DNA from: Bacteroidota bacterium
GTDB taxonomy: Bacteria; Bacteroidota; Ignavibacteria; Ignavibacteriales; Ignavibacteriaceae
DNA: 64,000 bases
Direction: 5' to 3'
Assembly (NCBI GenBank): GCA_022564295.1
Contig: JADFLR010000005.1
Span: 62,001-126,000 of the forward strand
This document shows positions 17,510 to 26,795 of the stretch, in pieces. Below the pieces are notes generated by a model, which was given only the letters and a program-made list of their open reading frames with translations, was not told where the DNA came from and did not search any database. How positions within the stretch are numbered: the stretch's first letter is position 1; each line of letters starts with the position of its first letter. The position numbers and the translations under genes are program-made.

Positions 17510-17536
17510 TAAAAAAAGCCGCTTAATAAAGCGGCT
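17510..17536 (-). terminator. Intrinsic terminator after rplS
   Basis: On the minus strand AGCCGCTT and AAGCGGCT (17536-17517) form a perfect 8-bp stem with a 4-nt loop, followed by a run of seven T residues (plus-strand A at 17511-17517). It lies just beyond the rplS stop and closes the long atp-ffh-rplS series of genes. Confidence 0.9.
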
Positions 17537-17548
17537 AATAAAGTTAAC

Positions 17549-17893
17549 TTAAGATTTTTTTGATTTGATTCGAGCTGCTTTTCCTGAAAGACCCCTAAGA
17601 TAAAAGAGTTTTGCTCTTCTTACATCGCCTTGTTTAAGCAGCTCAATCTTAGCAATTTTGGGTGAGTTTAATCGAAATATTCTTTCTACTCCAACTCCGC
17701 TTGAAATTTTCCGTACAGTAAAAGTTCTGTTAATACCTGCACCTCGAATACTAATAACATCACCCTCAAATGCCTGGATTCTTTCTTTATTACCTTCAAT
17801 TACTCTAACGTGCACCTTAATATGATCTCCTCCGCGAAAATGGGGTAAATCATTTTTAATTTGCTCTGGCAATATTTTATTTAAATCAACCAT
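17549..17893 (-). CDS. rplS: 50S ribosomal protein L19
   Basis: This 114-residue ribosomal protein sits at the 30S-50S interface. It contains the conserved [31 protein letters not shown] and [22 protein letters not shown] signatures, and its length matches the family. It is the last gene of the ffh-rpsP-khpA-rimM-trmD-rplS operon, an order conserved in many bacteria, and a strong terminator follows directly. Confidence 0.98.
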   Translation of the reverse strand: MVDLNKILPEQIKNDLPHFRGGDHIKVHVRVIEGNKERIQAFEGDVISIRGAGINRTFTVRKISSGVGVERIFRLNSPKIAKIELLKQGDVRRAKLFYLRGLSGKAARIKSKKS

Positions 17894-17904
17894 CTCTATC
17901 CTCG

Positions 17905-18582
17905 CTAATTATTATACTCTTTCCATTTTTCAGTTAATTTCTTTGATTGTTCTTCTTTCCACCTGTTTATTTCTTTTTCATTTCCTGAGAGCAGGATGTC
18001 AGGAACTTTCATTCCCCTGTATTCTGCTGGTCTCGTATAATATTGTGTTTCTATTATTTCACCATCCTGAAACGAATCTTTTAAAGCTGCCTCGCTGTCA
18101 TTCAAAACTCCCGGTATTAATCTTACCAAAGCATCAACAATTATAAGAGCAGGTAGTTCGCCGCCGGTTAACACAAAATTACCGATAGAGATTTCATCGG
18201 TTGAAAAATATTCTCTCACCCTGTCATCAATCTCTTTATAATGCCCGGCAATAATAATAATATTTTCTGCGAGTGACAATCTGTTTGCTGTTTTCTGCTC
18301 AAAGATTTTACCTTTAGGAGTAGTAAATATGATGTGTTCATACTTGCGTTCACTTTGCAGCTTTTCAATACATTCAAAAAACGGTTCCGGTTTTAAGATC
18401 ATTCCCGGTCCGCCTCCAAAAGGTTTATCATCAATCTGTTTATGCTTATCGTGTGTATAATCACGCAGATTATGAACGTGAATCTCAACCTTGCCTTTTG
18501 CCTGAGCTCTGCTAATTATACTCGTATTTAAGGGACTGACAAGTAAATCCGGTACAGCGGTTAATATATCAATCCTTATCAT
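17905..18582 (-). CDS. trmD: tRNA (guanine37-N1)-methyltransferase
   Basis: This 225-residue SPOUT-class enzyme methylates G37 of tRNAs to prevent frameshifting. The signature [15 protein letters not shown] lies at about residues 53-67. [10 protein letters not shown] and the knot segment [30 protein letters not shown] bind S-adenosylmethionine. Its start overlaps the 3' end of rimM by 14 bp, and rplS follows 11 bp downstream, in the classical order. Confidence 0.97.
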   Translation of the reverse strand: MIRIDILTAVPDLLVSPLNTSIISRAQAKGKVEIHVHNLRDYTHDKHKQIDDKPFGGGPGMILKPEPFFECIEKLQSERKYEHIIFTTPKGKIFEQKTANRLSLAENIIIIAGHYKEIDDRVREYFSTDEISIGNFVLTGGELPALIIVDALVRLIPGVLNDSEAALKDSFQDGEIIETQYYTRPAEYRGMKVPDILLSGNEKEINRWKEEQSKKLTEKWKEYNN

Positions 18583-19081
18583 CGTAAGTAATCTCCTTTT
18601 TCAAAATCAATATCTTTTTCTCAGGATCGAATTCTTCAATAAATTCAAGGACTAAAGGAAGAAGAAATTCTTTGTCATTATCCTTTTTTATAACAATCAC
18701 ATCATTTGCAGGCGCAGTAAATGCATCTGTAATTACTCCGATTTCTGCACTACCCTGAAAAACTTTACTTCCAATTAAATCGTTAAAGAAAAAAGTGTTT
18801 TCAGGTAAATTTACAAAATCATCTTTTGCAACAAATAAATCTCTTCCAATAAAAACTCCGGCATCTCTTTCGTCATTAAAATATTTAAATTTAAAAGCGA
18901 AAGCATTCCCGACATGTTTTACCTTCTCAACGTAAAACACTTTTTTGTCTCCCCAAAAATCGATAAACACTTTATCCAAATCATTCAAGAGTTCAGAAAA
19001 ATTCGAAAACAGTTTTATTTTAACAAAACCGTTTCTTCCAAAAAGAGAAATTACTTTTGCTATAAGAAAGTAATCCTTCAC
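18569..19081 (-). CDS. rimM: Ribosome maturation factor RimM
   Basis: This 170-residue 16S rRNA processing factor binds S19 and helps 30S head maturation. The N-terminal beta-barrel begins YFLIAKVISLFGRNGFVKIKLFSNF. A PRC-barrel-like C-terminal domain (about 95-168) includes NDLIGSKVFQGSAEIGVITDAFTAPANDVIVIK. The gene lies between khpA and trmD and overlaps trmD, consistent with translational coupling. Confidence 0.93.
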   Translation of the reverse strand: MKDYFLIAKVISLFGRNGFVKIKLFSNFSELLNDLDKVFIDFWGDKKVFYVEKVKHVGNAFAFKFKYFNDERDAGVFIGRDLFVAKDDFVNLPENTFFFNDLIGSKVFQGSAEIGVITDAFTAPANDVIVIKKDNDKEFLLPLVLEFIEEFDPEKKILILKKEITYDDKD

Positions 19082-19102
19082 AAACGTTTTAGAACTATTT
19101 TA

Positions 19103-19336
19103 TTAGTCCAGGATTTCAAGTATTGCGCGTTTTCCATCTTTAGCTGCAATGGCAGTAAGAAGAGTGCGCATTGCCTGAGCAGTTTTTCCCTGCTTACCAA
19201 TCACTTTACCAACATCATCCGATTGAACCTTGAGGGAAAGTGTTACTTTATTATCCTCCGATTCTTTTTCATCCACATTCACCTGGTCAGGACTATCGAC
19301 AAGATGTTTAGCGATGAATTCGATGAACTCTTTCAT
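19103..19336 (-). CDS. khpA: KH-domain RNA-binding protein KhpA
   Basis: This 77-residue single-KH-domain protein carries the GKQGKTAQAMR segment of the KH loop (GxxG) near residues 47-58 and starts MKEFIEFIAKHLVDSPDQV, typical of the YlqC/KhpA family. It binds RNA and in other bacteria acts with KhpB/Jag in cell-size and division control. It sits in its standard place between rpsP and rimM. Confidence 0.93.
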   Translation of the reverse strand: MKEFIEFIAKHLVDSPDQVNVDEKESEDNKVTLSLKVQSDDVGKVIGKQGKTAQAMRTLLTAIAAKDGKRAILEILD

Positions 19337-19418
19337 TAAACGGAGCCTCCTATATTAGAACTGGGAGCAATTTAGAATTTTTTGTACAAAGGAAAAGAGA
19401 GCAAATATTAAAAGTAGA

Positions 19419-20045
19419 TTATTCCTTTTCTTTTTCTGCTTCTTTTTCATCAGAAGTAGCACCCTTTACTTCTGCTGTACTCACATCAATATTCTCTTTC
19501 TTCTTGGGAGTTTTTTCATCTTTATCTTCAACCGGCTCTTCTGTGGCAGCAGAATCTTTGGATTCTTCAGTTGTACTCTCATCAATTTTCTCTTTCTTCT
19601 TGGCAGTTTCTTCAGCTTTATCTTCAACCAGCTCTTCAGTTGCAACAGAATCTTTGGATTTTTCTGCTTTAGCTTTAGCTTTTCTTGAAATCTTTATCTT
19701 CTTAGCTTTAGAAGTATCACTTGCTTCTTTAAGTTTTTGCCATTTAGCAAGTTCGGATTCTATTTTTTCCTCGTCTAATCCACGTTTTATTAAATCATTC
19801 TTTAATATAATACCTTTTTCACGTAAAAGACTTTTAACTGTATTTGTAGGCTGAGCACCGTTGCTCAACCAATAAAGCACACGTTCTTCTTTTACATCAA
19901 TGGTGTGCGGATTTGTTAATGGATTATAAAGCCCTAAAGCTTCCAAAAACTTACCATCACGCGGCGACCTTACATCAGCGGCCACAATTTTATAGATCGG
20001 CTGCTTCTTCTTCCCCATTCTTCTTAATCTTAACTTGACTGCCAA
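19419..20045 (-). CDS. rpsP: 30S ribosomal protein S16 with long charged tail
   Basis: This 208-residue protein is more than twice the usual S16 length. Residues 1-80 are a normal S16 (MAVKLRLRRMGKKKQPIYKIV, then SPRDGKFLEALGLYNP and ERVLYWLSNGAQPT). Residues about 80-110 follow the common helical extension. From about residue 111 a Lys/Glu/Ser/Thr-rich low-complexity tail contains two imperfect 32-residue repeats (plus coordinates 19481-19563 and 19577-19659). The tail is probably disordered and may extend from the ribosome surface. The gene lies between ffh and khpA. Confidence 0.93.
   Translation of the reverse strand: MAVKLRLRRMGKKKQPIYKIVAADVRSPRDGKFLEALGLYNPLTNPHTIDVKEERVLYWLSNGAQPTNTVKSLLREKGIILKNDLIKRGLDEEKIESELAKWQKLKEASDTSKAKKIKISRKAKAKAEKSKDSVATEELVEDKAEETAKKKEKIDESTTEESKDSAATEEPVEDKDEKTPKKKENIDVSTAEVKGATSDEKEAEKEKE
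19481..19659 (-). repeat. Tandem 96-bp repeat coding the S16 tail
   Basis: Two copies of an imperfect unit start at plus positions 19481 and 19577, an offset of 96 bp or 32 codons, so the reading frame is kept. Each encodes a segment of the form SKDS-ATEE-VEDK-E-KKKE-ID. The copies differ by scattered substitutions, indicating an older duplication rather than an assembly artefact. Confidence 0.75.
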
Positions 20046-20075
20046 ATTAGTTTTCCTCCAACTATTATCATTTTA

Positions 20076-21401
20076 TCAGTTGAATTTAATATTCTGTAAA
20101 GATGATTTACCAAAGCCGTGTTTTGAAAAATGACTCATCATCTTTTTCATTTCATTAAATTGTTTAATTAATTTATTCACATCCTGTATAGAAGTACCGC
20201 TACCTCTGGCAATTCTTTTTCTGCGGTTTCCGTTCAGGACTTTTGGATTCTGACGCTCTTGATTAGTCATTGAGTTGATAACTGCTTCAACTTTTACAAA
20301 AGCATTATCATCAATCCTGGCATTTTTCATTTGCGAACTAACGCCGGGAATCATTCCCAAGAGCGAAGACAAAGAACCCATATTCTTAATAACTTTAATT
20401 TGCTTAAGAAAATCATCAAAATCAAATTTATTTTTCCTAAACTTTTCCTCGAGTTCCTCGGCTTCAGACTGATTGAAGCTTTGTTGAGCTTTTTCAACTA
20501 GAGAAATTACGTCTCCTTTACCCAAAATACGGGATGCAAGCCGGTCAGGGTAAAACATTTCTATCGCATCCAGCTTCTCACCGCTGCTGCTGAATTTGAT
20601 GGGCTTTCCTACAACCGATCTTATTGATAAGGCTGCGCCACCCCTTGCATCGCCATCAAGTTTTGTAAGAACAATTCCATCAAAATTGACTTTTTCGTTA
20701 AACGCCTTTGCCGAATTTACAGCATCCTGTCCGGTCATCGAATCAACAACAAATAAAGTTTCTGTTGGATTTACTAATTCCTTAATAGTTGAAACTTCGT
20801 TCATCATATCTTCATCAACATGCAAGCGTCCGGCGGTATCAATGATCATCGTATCAAAATTATTATCTTTAGCGTAAATTAAAGAATCTTTTACAACCTT
20901 CACAGCATCCTGCTCTTTTAAAGAAAATACTTTTATATCCACTTGATTTCCCAAAAGCTTTAACTGCTCAATTGCCGCTGGACGATAAACATCTGCAGCA
21001 ACAAGTAAAACTTTTCTGTCATTTTCTTTAAGGCGTTTTGCAAGCTTAGCAGAAAAAGTTGTTTTACCAGAACCCTGCAATCCCACTACAAGAATTGTCG
21101 TAATTCCCGAAGCATTGATTTTAAGTTCTTGTCTATCACCACCTAACAACTGAGTAAGTTCATCATTGATGATCTTAGTTATCAATTGACCGGGTGAGAT
21201 TGAAGCTAAAACTTTTTTACCTAGAGCTTTAACCGAAACTTTTTCAATAAACTCTTTAGCTACCTTATAGTTTACATCAGCATCTAAAAGAACTCGTCTT
21301 ATTTCTCTTAAAGTATCAGAGATATTTTTCTCTGTAAGCTTGCCCTGCCCTCTAACTTTCTTAAGGGCAGTTTCTAATTTAAGAGATAAATCTTCAAACA
21401 T
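20076..21401 (-). CDS. ffh: Signal recognition particle GTPase Ffh
   Basis: This 441-residue SRP54 homologue binds 4.5S RNA and signal sequences and delivers ribosomes to FtsY. It has an N-domain (1-85), a G-domain with GLQGSGKTT (107-115), DTAGRLHVDEDMM and TKLDGDARGG, and an M-domain with RKRIARGSGTSIQDVNKLIKQF (near 393) and a Met-containing C-terminus. It heads the ffh-rpsP-khpA-rimM-trmD-rplS series, 50 bp behind atpG on the same strand with no terminator visible between them. Confidence 0.97.
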   Translation of the reverse strand: MFEDLSLKLETALKKVRGQGKLTEKNISDTLREIRRVLLDADVNYKVAKEFIEKVSVKALGKKVLASISPGQLITKIINDELTQLLGGDRQELKINASGITTILVVGLQGSGKTTFSAKLAKRLKENDRKVLLVAADVYRPAAIEQLKLLGNQVDIKVFSLKEQDAVKVVKDSLIYAKDNNFDTMIIDTAGRLHVDEDMMNEVSTIKELVNPTETLFVVDSMTGQDAVNSAKAFNEKVNFDGIVLTKLDGDARGGAALSIRSVVGKPIKFSSSGEKLDAIEMFYPDRLASRILGKGDVISLVEKAQQSFNQSEAEELEEKFRKNKFDFDDFLKQIKVIKNMGSLSSLLGMIPGVSSQMKNARIDDNAFVKVEAVINSMTNQERQNPKVLNGNRRKRIARGSGTSIQDVNKLIKQFNEMKKMMSHFSKHGFGKSSLQNIKFN

Positions 21402-21451
21402 CCGCAGTAAACCTACGAAAGAATTTAATAATAAAAATCATTTTCAAACTG

Positions 21452-22330
21452 CTAACTGGCTTTTAAGGCATTTGCGCCCGAAACTATTTCCAGAATCTCT
21501 TTTGTAATTGCAGCTTGTCTCTCCTTATTATAAGTAAGATTTAGAGACTTAATTAACTCATCGGCATTAGTAGTTGCATTATCCATCGCAGTCATTCTCG
21601 CACTCAATTCGGCTGCATTCGATTCTAATAGTGTTCTCCAAAGCTGGGCTTTCAAATGTTTAGGAATAATATATTTAAATATGTACTCCCGGTTGGGCTC
21701 ATAAATATAATTAATATCGTCTTGATATCTTTCCTCCGAACCGCTTTCGGTTGTGATTGGAAGCAGTTGTTTTGTTTCTAATTTCTGATTGATTATTGAA
21801 ACAAAGGAATTATAAATTAATACTACCTTGTCAATCGCTCCATCAAGAAATTTCGGCACGATAGTATTATATATATTAAGTGCTGAATTATATTCTAACG
21901 ACGAAAACAATCCTGAATCGGTACCGATAATTTCATAGTCCCTTTTTCTAAAATAATCAACGCCTTTTTTACCTGCACAAAAAAGTTGGTAGTTTATATC
22001 TTCAGCTTTCAGTTCTTCATTAATATATCTTTCAGTTTCTTTAATTATATTCTGATTAAACGAACCACAAAGTCCTCTATCAGCCGTAACAACAACAATG
22101 GCTACATTTTTAACATCTCTCTGTGTAAAAAAGGGGTTAGAAGATAAGTCATCCTCATCAGGAAGTCTTGAAACAATTGAAGCGATTTTATCAGTGTAAG
22201 GTCGGGCATTCAAAACGTTTGTTTGAGCTTTTCTCAACTTAGCCGCAGCAATCATTTTCATTGCCCTGGTAATTTTTTGAGTGTTTTTTACTCCAACTAT
22301 TCTTCTTTTTATGTCTTGTAATGTTGCCAA
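21452..22330 (-). CDS. atpG: ATP synthase F1 gamma subunit
   Basis: This 292-residue central rotor shaft of F1 has the family N-terminus MATLQDIKRRIVGVKNTQKITRAMKMI-type helix, the GLCGSFN motif (about 88-94), and a C-terminal helix with SELSARMTAMDNATTNADE-type sequence ending near the catalytic head. It follows atpA by 18 bp and is the last ATP synthase gene of this operon. Confidence 0.97.
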   Translation of the reverse strand: MATLQDIKRRIVGVKNTQKITRAMKMIAAAKLRKAQTNVLNARPYTDKIASIVSRLPDEDDLSSNPFFTQRDVKNVAIVVVTADRGLCGSFNQNIIKETERYINEELKAEDINYQLFCAGKKGVDYFRKRDYEIIGTDSGLFSSLEYNSALNIYNTIVPKFLDGAIDKVVLIYNSFVSIINQKLETKQLLPITTESGSEERYQDDINYIYEPNREYIFKYIIPKHLKAQLWRTLLESNAAELSARMTAMDNATTNADELIKSLNLTYNKERQAAITKEILEIVSGANALKAS

Positions 22331-22348
22331 TTAATAAACTAGTCTAAT

Positions 22349-23899
22349 TTATACACTCTTTTTAAAAACATTTTGAAATTCTTCGGCAACTTTCTTTATC
22401 TTTTCTTCAGTTTCTTCACTAAGAACTTTTTCTTTCTTAATAGTCTCAAAAATATCGTTGTATTTAACTTCGATAAATTCGAGAATTTCCTTCTCAAATC
22501 TTTTAATATCTATAATTGGAATTCCACTCAAATATTCGTTAGTGCCAAGGTAAACACTAACAACTTGTCGTTCTATAGGTACCGGTTCGTACTGCCCTTG
22601 TTTAAGAAGCTCAACAAGTCTTTCGCCTTTTGACAAAGTTCTTTGAGTAGACTTATCAAGATCGGAACCAAACTTAGCAAATGCTTCCAACTCCCTGTAT
22701 TGTGCGAGATCGAGTTTGAGAGTACCTGCAACTTTTTTCATTGCTTTAATTTGCGCATTGCCACCGACACGTGAAACTGAGATACCAACGTTTATCGCCG
22801 GTCTCACTCCTGCGTTAAAGAGATTTGATTCAAGATAAATTTGACCATCCGTAATAGAAATAACATTAGTTGGGATATAAGCCGAAACATCACCTTGTTG
22901 TGTTTCAATAATGGGAAGCGCTGTTAAACTTCCTCCTCCGAGGTCATCACTCAATTTAGAAGATCTTTCGAGTAATCTTGAATGCAAATAAAAGACATCA
23001 CCCGGGTATGCTTCACGTCCCGGCGGTCTTCTCAGCAGCAAAGAAAGTTCGCGGTAAGCTGCAGCTTGTTTTGAAAGATCGTCAAAAACAACAAGGGCAT
23101 GTTTACCATTATCACGGAAATATTCTCCTAAAGTTGCGCCGGAATATGGAGCAATAAACTGTAACGGAGCAGGTTCCGAAGCTGATGCTACAACCACAGT
23201 AGTGTATTGCATTGCATCTTCTTCCTCAAGTTTTGCAACAACCTGGGCAACAGTTGAACTTTTTTGACCGATAGCAACGTAGATACAATAGACAGGTTCA
23301 ATTCCTAATTCTTTAGCTTCTTCAGTATGAGTATATTTTTGACTGATTATTGCATCAATAGCAACAGCGGTTTTACCTGTTTGGCGATCACCAATTATCA
23401 ACTCTCTTTGTCCTCTACCAATCGGAATCATAGCATCAACAGCAACAATACCTGTTTGTATAGGTTCTTTTACCGGCTGCCTTTGTATAACACCTAATGC
23501 TTTTCTTTCTATCGGAAGATATTTATCGGTATTAATTGTACCTTTACCATCAATGGGCTGCCCAAGAGGGTTTATCACCCTTCCTAACATTTCTTCACCA
23601 ACTTGCAGCGAAGCAACTCTCTTGGTTCTTTTAACCATATCACCTTCTTTAATCAGTGCGCTATTACCAAAGAGAACGCAGCCAACACTGTCTTCTTCCA
23701 GGTTAAGCACCATCCCTATAACATCATTCGGGAATTCAACCAGTTCACTCGCCATTACTTTACCAAGTCCATAAACACGAGCAATACCATCACCTATCTG
23801 AAGAACAGTTCCAACATCATAAATATCTGTTTCACTTTCAAAACCGGAAAGCTGCTTTCTTAATATTGCACTTATTTCGTCTGGTCTAACTTCTGACAT
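22349..23899 (-). CDS. atpA: ATP synthase F1 alpha subunit
   Basis: This 516-residue non-catalytic nucleotide-binding subunit of F1 has its P-loop GDRQTGKT at 170-177. The alpha-subunit signature [14 protein letters not shown] follows, along with the conserved [23 protein letters not shown] segment. The length is normal. It lies between atpH and atpG. The catalytic beta subunit (atpD) and epsilon (atpC) are not in this operon. Confidence 0.98.
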   Translation of the reverse strand: MSEVRPDEISAILRKQLSGFESETDIYDVGTVLQIGDGIARVYGLGKVMASELVEFPNDVIGMVLNLEEDSVGCVLFGNSALIKEGDMVKRTKRVASLQVGEEMLGRVINPLGQPIDGKGTINTDKYLPIERKALGVIQRQPVKEPIQTGIVAVDAMIPIGRGQRELIIGDRQTGKTAVAIDAIISQKYTHTEEAKELGIEPVYCIYVAIGQKSSTVAQVVAKLEEEDAMQYTTVVVASASEPAPLQFIAPYSGATLGEYFRDNGKHALVVFDDLSKQAAAYRELSLLLRRPPGREAYPGDVFYLHSRLLERSSKLSDDLGGGSLTALPIIETQQGDVSAYIPTNVISITDGQIYLESNLFNAGVRPAINVGISVSRVGGNAQIKAMKKVAGTLKLDLAQYRELEAFAKFGSDLDKSTQRTLSKGERLVELLKQGQYEPVPIERQVVSVYLGTNEYLSGIPIIDIKRFEKEILEFIEVKYNDIFETIKKEKVLSEETEEKIKKVAEEFQNVFKKSV

Positions 23900-23926
23900 A
23901 ATTTTTATTCCTATAAAATTCTTTTT

Positions 23927-24481
23927 TTAGTTAAGAGACAAACCACCTTGAACAAATTCTTTTTTAAGCAGTTCTAACTGATGCTTCATAGATGCATCAT
24001 AAACAGTATCACCTACCTGGGCAATAAACCCGCCAATTAAATTATTATCAACTTTAAAATTCAGGATTGTTTTTTTATTCAGGATTTTTTCGAATCGTTC
24101 CTTCAATATTGCTTTTTGATCATCGTTTAGCTCAAAAGCAGATTTTACAGCAAGTTCAACTATCCCAAGATGCTCGTTCCTTAATTCAACAAATCTCTTT
24201 GCTATAGAATAAAGTATTTCTTCTCTTCTTTTTTCGATGATAAAATGAATAAAGTTGGTGGTCTCTTTATCAATCTTTCCAGAAAAAATTTCATCTAAAA
24301 TAGAAATTTTCAACTCTGGCCTTACTACCGGACTTTCAACAACCCGCTGAAGTTCGTCGCTCTCATTAAAAGTATTAATCAATAATTTTACATCGTTGTA
24401 AACTGTATCGAGCATATTTTTTTCGAGAGCAATGCTTAGAAGAGAAAGTGCGTATCTATTTGAAACCTTTGAACTTACCAT
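23927..24481 (-). CDS. atpH: ATP synthase F1 delta subunit (OSCP)
   Basis: This 184-residue stator subunit connects F1 to the b-subunit stalk. It shows the N-terminal helical domain beginning SNRYALSLLSIALEKN and the C-terminal delta signature VDNNLIGGFIAQVGDTVYDASMKHQLELL (about 145-173). Its start lies 2 bp beyond the atpF stop. Confidence 0.94.
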   Translation of the reverse strand: MVSSKVSNRYALSLLSIALEKNMLDTVYNDVKLLINTFNESDELQRVVESPVVRPELKISILDEIFSGKIDKETTNFIHFIIEKRREEILYSIAKRFVELRNEHLGIVELAVKSAFELNDDQKAILKERFEKILNKKTILNFKVDNNLIGGFIAQVGDTVYDASMKHQLELLKKEFVQGGLSLN

Positions 24482-24483
24482 TA

Positions 24484-25023
24484 TTAATTCTTATTAATTT
24501 CAGATAAATATTTATTTACTATCTGTTTGTTTTTATTGGCATCAATATTTTCTTTCATAATCTTTTCTGCAGCGTTTACTGAAATTTCTGCAATCTGATT
24601 TTTCAATTCTTCAAACGCAGCATTTTTCTTTCTCTCAATTTCAGCACTTGCATCTTCAATTATTTTTTGCTGCTGATCTTTGCTTTCCTTCAGCATCTGC
24701 TCTTTAAGATTATCAGCATATACTCTGCTCTGGTCGATGATCTTTTTCGATTCTTCTTCTGCTTTAGAAAGAGTTGCCTGATTTTCTTTGAGAATTTTTT
24801 GAGCTTCTTCTTTCGCCTGCTCGGCTCTGTTAAGAGAATCTTCTATTTCCTTTTCACGATTATCTAAAGCAGTAAGGATTGGTTTCCATGCAACTTTTTT
24901 TAGAATGATCAAAAGAATTAAAAAAGTTAGTATTGTCCAGATTATCAATCCAGGATTAACATCGAGCAGTGACCCCCCTCCGCTTTCTGATGCTAATACT
25001 CCAAGTAAAATGTTCGCGAGCAT
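24484..25023 (-). CDS. atpF: ATP synthase Fo b subunit
   Basis: This 179-residue peripheral-stalk protein has one N-terminal transmembrane helix (about 26-46, [23 protein letters not shown]), followed by a long Glu/Lys/Ala-rich helix predicted to form the parallel coiled coil of the stator. It includes the conserved R-x-x-I/E pattern after the membrane. It is located between atpE and atpH in the usual order. Confidence 0.95.
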   Translation of the reverse strand: MLANILLGVLASESGGGSLLDVNPGLIIWTILTFLILLIILKKVAWKPILTALDNREKEIEDSLNRAEQAKEEAQKILKENQATLSKAEEESKKIIDQSRVYADNLKEQMLKESKDQQQKIIEDASAEIERKKNAAFEELKNQIAEISVNAAEKIMKENIDANKNKQIVNKYLSEINKN

Positions 25024-25068
25024 TTTAAATCCTTATCTAATTAAAAACAGCGGTACTTATACCACTAT

Positions 25069-25296
25069 TTATGCTTTAATTGCTAAAAGAATACAAATAA
25101 CCAACCCGAAGAAGGCAACACCTTCAATAAGAGCTGCGGCAATAATCATCGAAGTTCTTATTGCACCTGTTGCTTCCGGCTGTCGTCCGGTTGCATCCAT
25201 TGCAGAACTTGCAAGCTTACCAATTCCAAGCCCGGCACCTATTACAACTAAGCCCGCGCCTAATCCTGCTCCTAACCATGCTAATGAAAAATCCAT
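25069..25296 (-). CDS. atpE: ATP synthase Fo c subunit
   Basis: This 75-residue rotor-ring protein has two transmembrane helices (about 8-32 and 50-74) joined by the polar RQPE loop (38-41). The ion-carrying carboxylate is Glu58 in AALIEGVAF. The Na+-type signature (Gln in helix 1 and Glu-Ser in helix 2) is absent, since Glu58 is followed by Gly, so proton coupling is inferred. Helix 1 is Gly-rich (GAGLGAGLVVIGAGLGIG), as expected for ring packing. Confidence 0.97.
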   Translation of the reverse strand: MDFSLAWLGAGLGAGLVVIGAGLGIGKLASSAMDATGRQPEATGAIRTSMIIAAALIEGVAFFGLVICILLAIKA

Positions 25297-25327
25297 TTGT
25301 TTATCTCCTTAAATTTATTGTTGTTAT

Positions 25328-26173
25328 TTAATGTTCCTGATGTACAGCCATCCCTATAAACATAGAGGTAAGGATGGTAAAAATATACGCCTGAATTAAA
25401 GCGACTAAAATTTCGAGTAAGTATATAAAAATTGCAAAAAGTATTGCTGCGGGAGCAACCAACACAGTACCCATAAAAAAGATTAATCCAATTAATGCTA
25501 AAATAACAAAATGCCCTGCTATCATATTTGCAAAAAGTCGTATCGCTAATGCGAATGGTTTTGTAAATAATCCTAATATTTCAACAGGAATCATAAGAAC
25601 TAACAGCACCGGAGGAATACCATGCGGAATCAATCCTTTAAAGTACCCAAAAAATCCATTCTGCCTTATTCCAGCAATCTGAATCATAAAGAATGAACAG
25701 ATCGCTAACGCGGCAGTTGCACCTATGTTGCTTGTAAAAGTTGCCGACCAAGGGAGAAGCCCTAAAAAATTGCCAAATAAAATGAAGAAAAAGATTGTAA
25801 GTAAATAAGGAACAAACTTCTCATACCCTTTACCAATGGTAGATTTAGCAATCTCATCTCTTACAACAAGAATAAATACTTCGAAGAAGTTAGTTATACC
25901 TTTCGGAACGAGTGACTTTTTATATCTATTAGCAATTATAGTGAATGTGAGTAGAACCAACAATGCAGCAAGCCACATAAATACAACGTGCTTTGTAGGT
26001 GTCATATCAATTCCGAATACAGTAGGAAACTGAGGAATATGGATAGTAAAGAAAGGTTCAAAATCCAATTCACTTGCATCCATCACATGGTGAAGTATCC
26101 AATCACTCCCAGGTCCGCTGGATTGCTGAACCGAATCAGCAACAGTATTTAATGTATCAACCGTATTACTCAA
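25328..26173 (-). CDS. atpB: ATP synthase Fo a subunit
   Basis: This 281-residue stator channel protein has five to six transmembrane helices. The essential Arg lies in LAIRLFANMIAGH (near residue 212), and the following helix ends in LLEILVALIQAYIFTILTSMFIGMAV, the typical C-terminal signature. A polar N-terminal extension of about 55 residues precedes the first helix, as in Chlorobi and Bacteroidota homologues. It lies ahead of atpE. Confidence 0.97.
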   Translation of the reverse strand: MSNTVDTLNTVADSVQQSSGPGSDWILHHVMDASELDFEPFFTIHIPQFPTVFGIDMTPTKHVVFMWLAALLVLLTFTIIANRYKKSLVPKGITNFFEVFILVVRDEIAKSTIGKGYEKFVPYLLTIFFFILFGNFLGLLPWSATFTSNIGATAALAICSFFMIQIAGIRQNGFFGYFKGLIPHGIPPVLLVLMIPVEILGLFTKPFALAIRLFANMIAGHFVILALIGLIFFMGTVLVAPAAILFAIFIYLLEILVALIQAYIFTILTSMFIGMAVHQEH

Positions 26174-26187
26174 AGAGATGTAATCTT

Positions 26188-26565
26188 CTATCTTTTCCTG
26201 AAATTAAGGTAAATTATTTCGATTATAACGTAAAAAAAGTAAAAAAATAAGATTGAAAATATAAAACTAATCTCATTTATTTCCAAGAAAATTAGTGTGG
26301 ATGTTAACAGAATAAGCAATAAACTAAGGCGAATCAGTAATCCGCCAAACAATGAAACGAGAAATTCCTTATACCCACGGTTAATTCCCCAAAACACAAA
26401 CAGCAAACCAATTATAAAATTTAGGAAAGCGAGAAAATCTCCGATAAGAATTGATTTGAAAATAATTGTATTTGATGCAGCATGTAATGTAAGGATTGTT
26501 AAAACTAATAAACTAATAATGCCAAATGATATTCCGAATGATAAAATGTTTTTAGCTGATTTCAT
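26188..26565 (-). CDS. Small four-helix membrane protein in the atp operon (AtpI-like position)
   Basis: This 125-residue very hydrophobic protein has four predicted transmembrane helices (about 9-28, 36-58, 68-92 and 98-120). It has no motif I can assign firmly. Its position between atpZ and atpB, its size and its topology match the poorly conserved AtpI/UncI-type assembly or Mg2+-related proteins of other operons. Its start overlaps the atpZ stop by 4 bp (ATGA), indicating coupling. The functional assignment is contextual. Confidence 0.7.
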   Translation of the reverse strand: MKSAKNILSFGISFGIISLLVLTILTLHAASNTIIFKSILIGDFLAFLNFIIGLLFVFWGINRGYKEFLVSLFGGLLIRLSLLLILLTSTLIFLEINEISFIFSILFFYFFYVIIEIIYLNFRKR

Positions 26566-26795
26566 TTACCAGATTTAATAACACTTTTAATAAAATTGTA
26601 GAGCCCGGCGGATACTCCAATTGAAGCAAAAACAATTGTAAGTACAGGAGATAAATCAAATTTTTCATCGAGCCAAATACCTAAAAAAACCATAACCGTT
26701 ACCGTAATTGCTAACTGCATACCGAGACCTAAGTAAGGGCCTACCTCACGGTAGAACTTATTAACATTTTTCAGATTATCCGGTTTTATTTTCAT
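26562..26795 (-). CDS. atpZ: AtpZ/AtpI family protein
   Basis: This 77-residue protein has two transmembrane helices (about 21-41 and 49-69). The motif PYLGLGMQLAITVTVMVFLGIWLDEKF is typical of the AtpZ family (F0F1-ATPase subunit, putative Ca2+/Mg2+ transporter), found at the head of ATP synthase operons. Its start lies inside the last 20 bp of the bactofilin gene, so the bactofilin and ATP synthase genes share a transcript. Confidence 0.85.
   Translation of the reverse strand: MKIKPDNLKNVNKFYREVGPYLGLGMQLAITVTVMVFLGIWLDEKFDLSPVLTIVFASIGVSAGLYNFIKSVIKSGK

Noticed and set aside
19504-19854. Plus-strand Ser/Leu-rich frame of 116 codons opposite rpsP
   Set aside because: It is the antisense of the repeated Lys/Glu/Ser tail of S16 and has no independent support.
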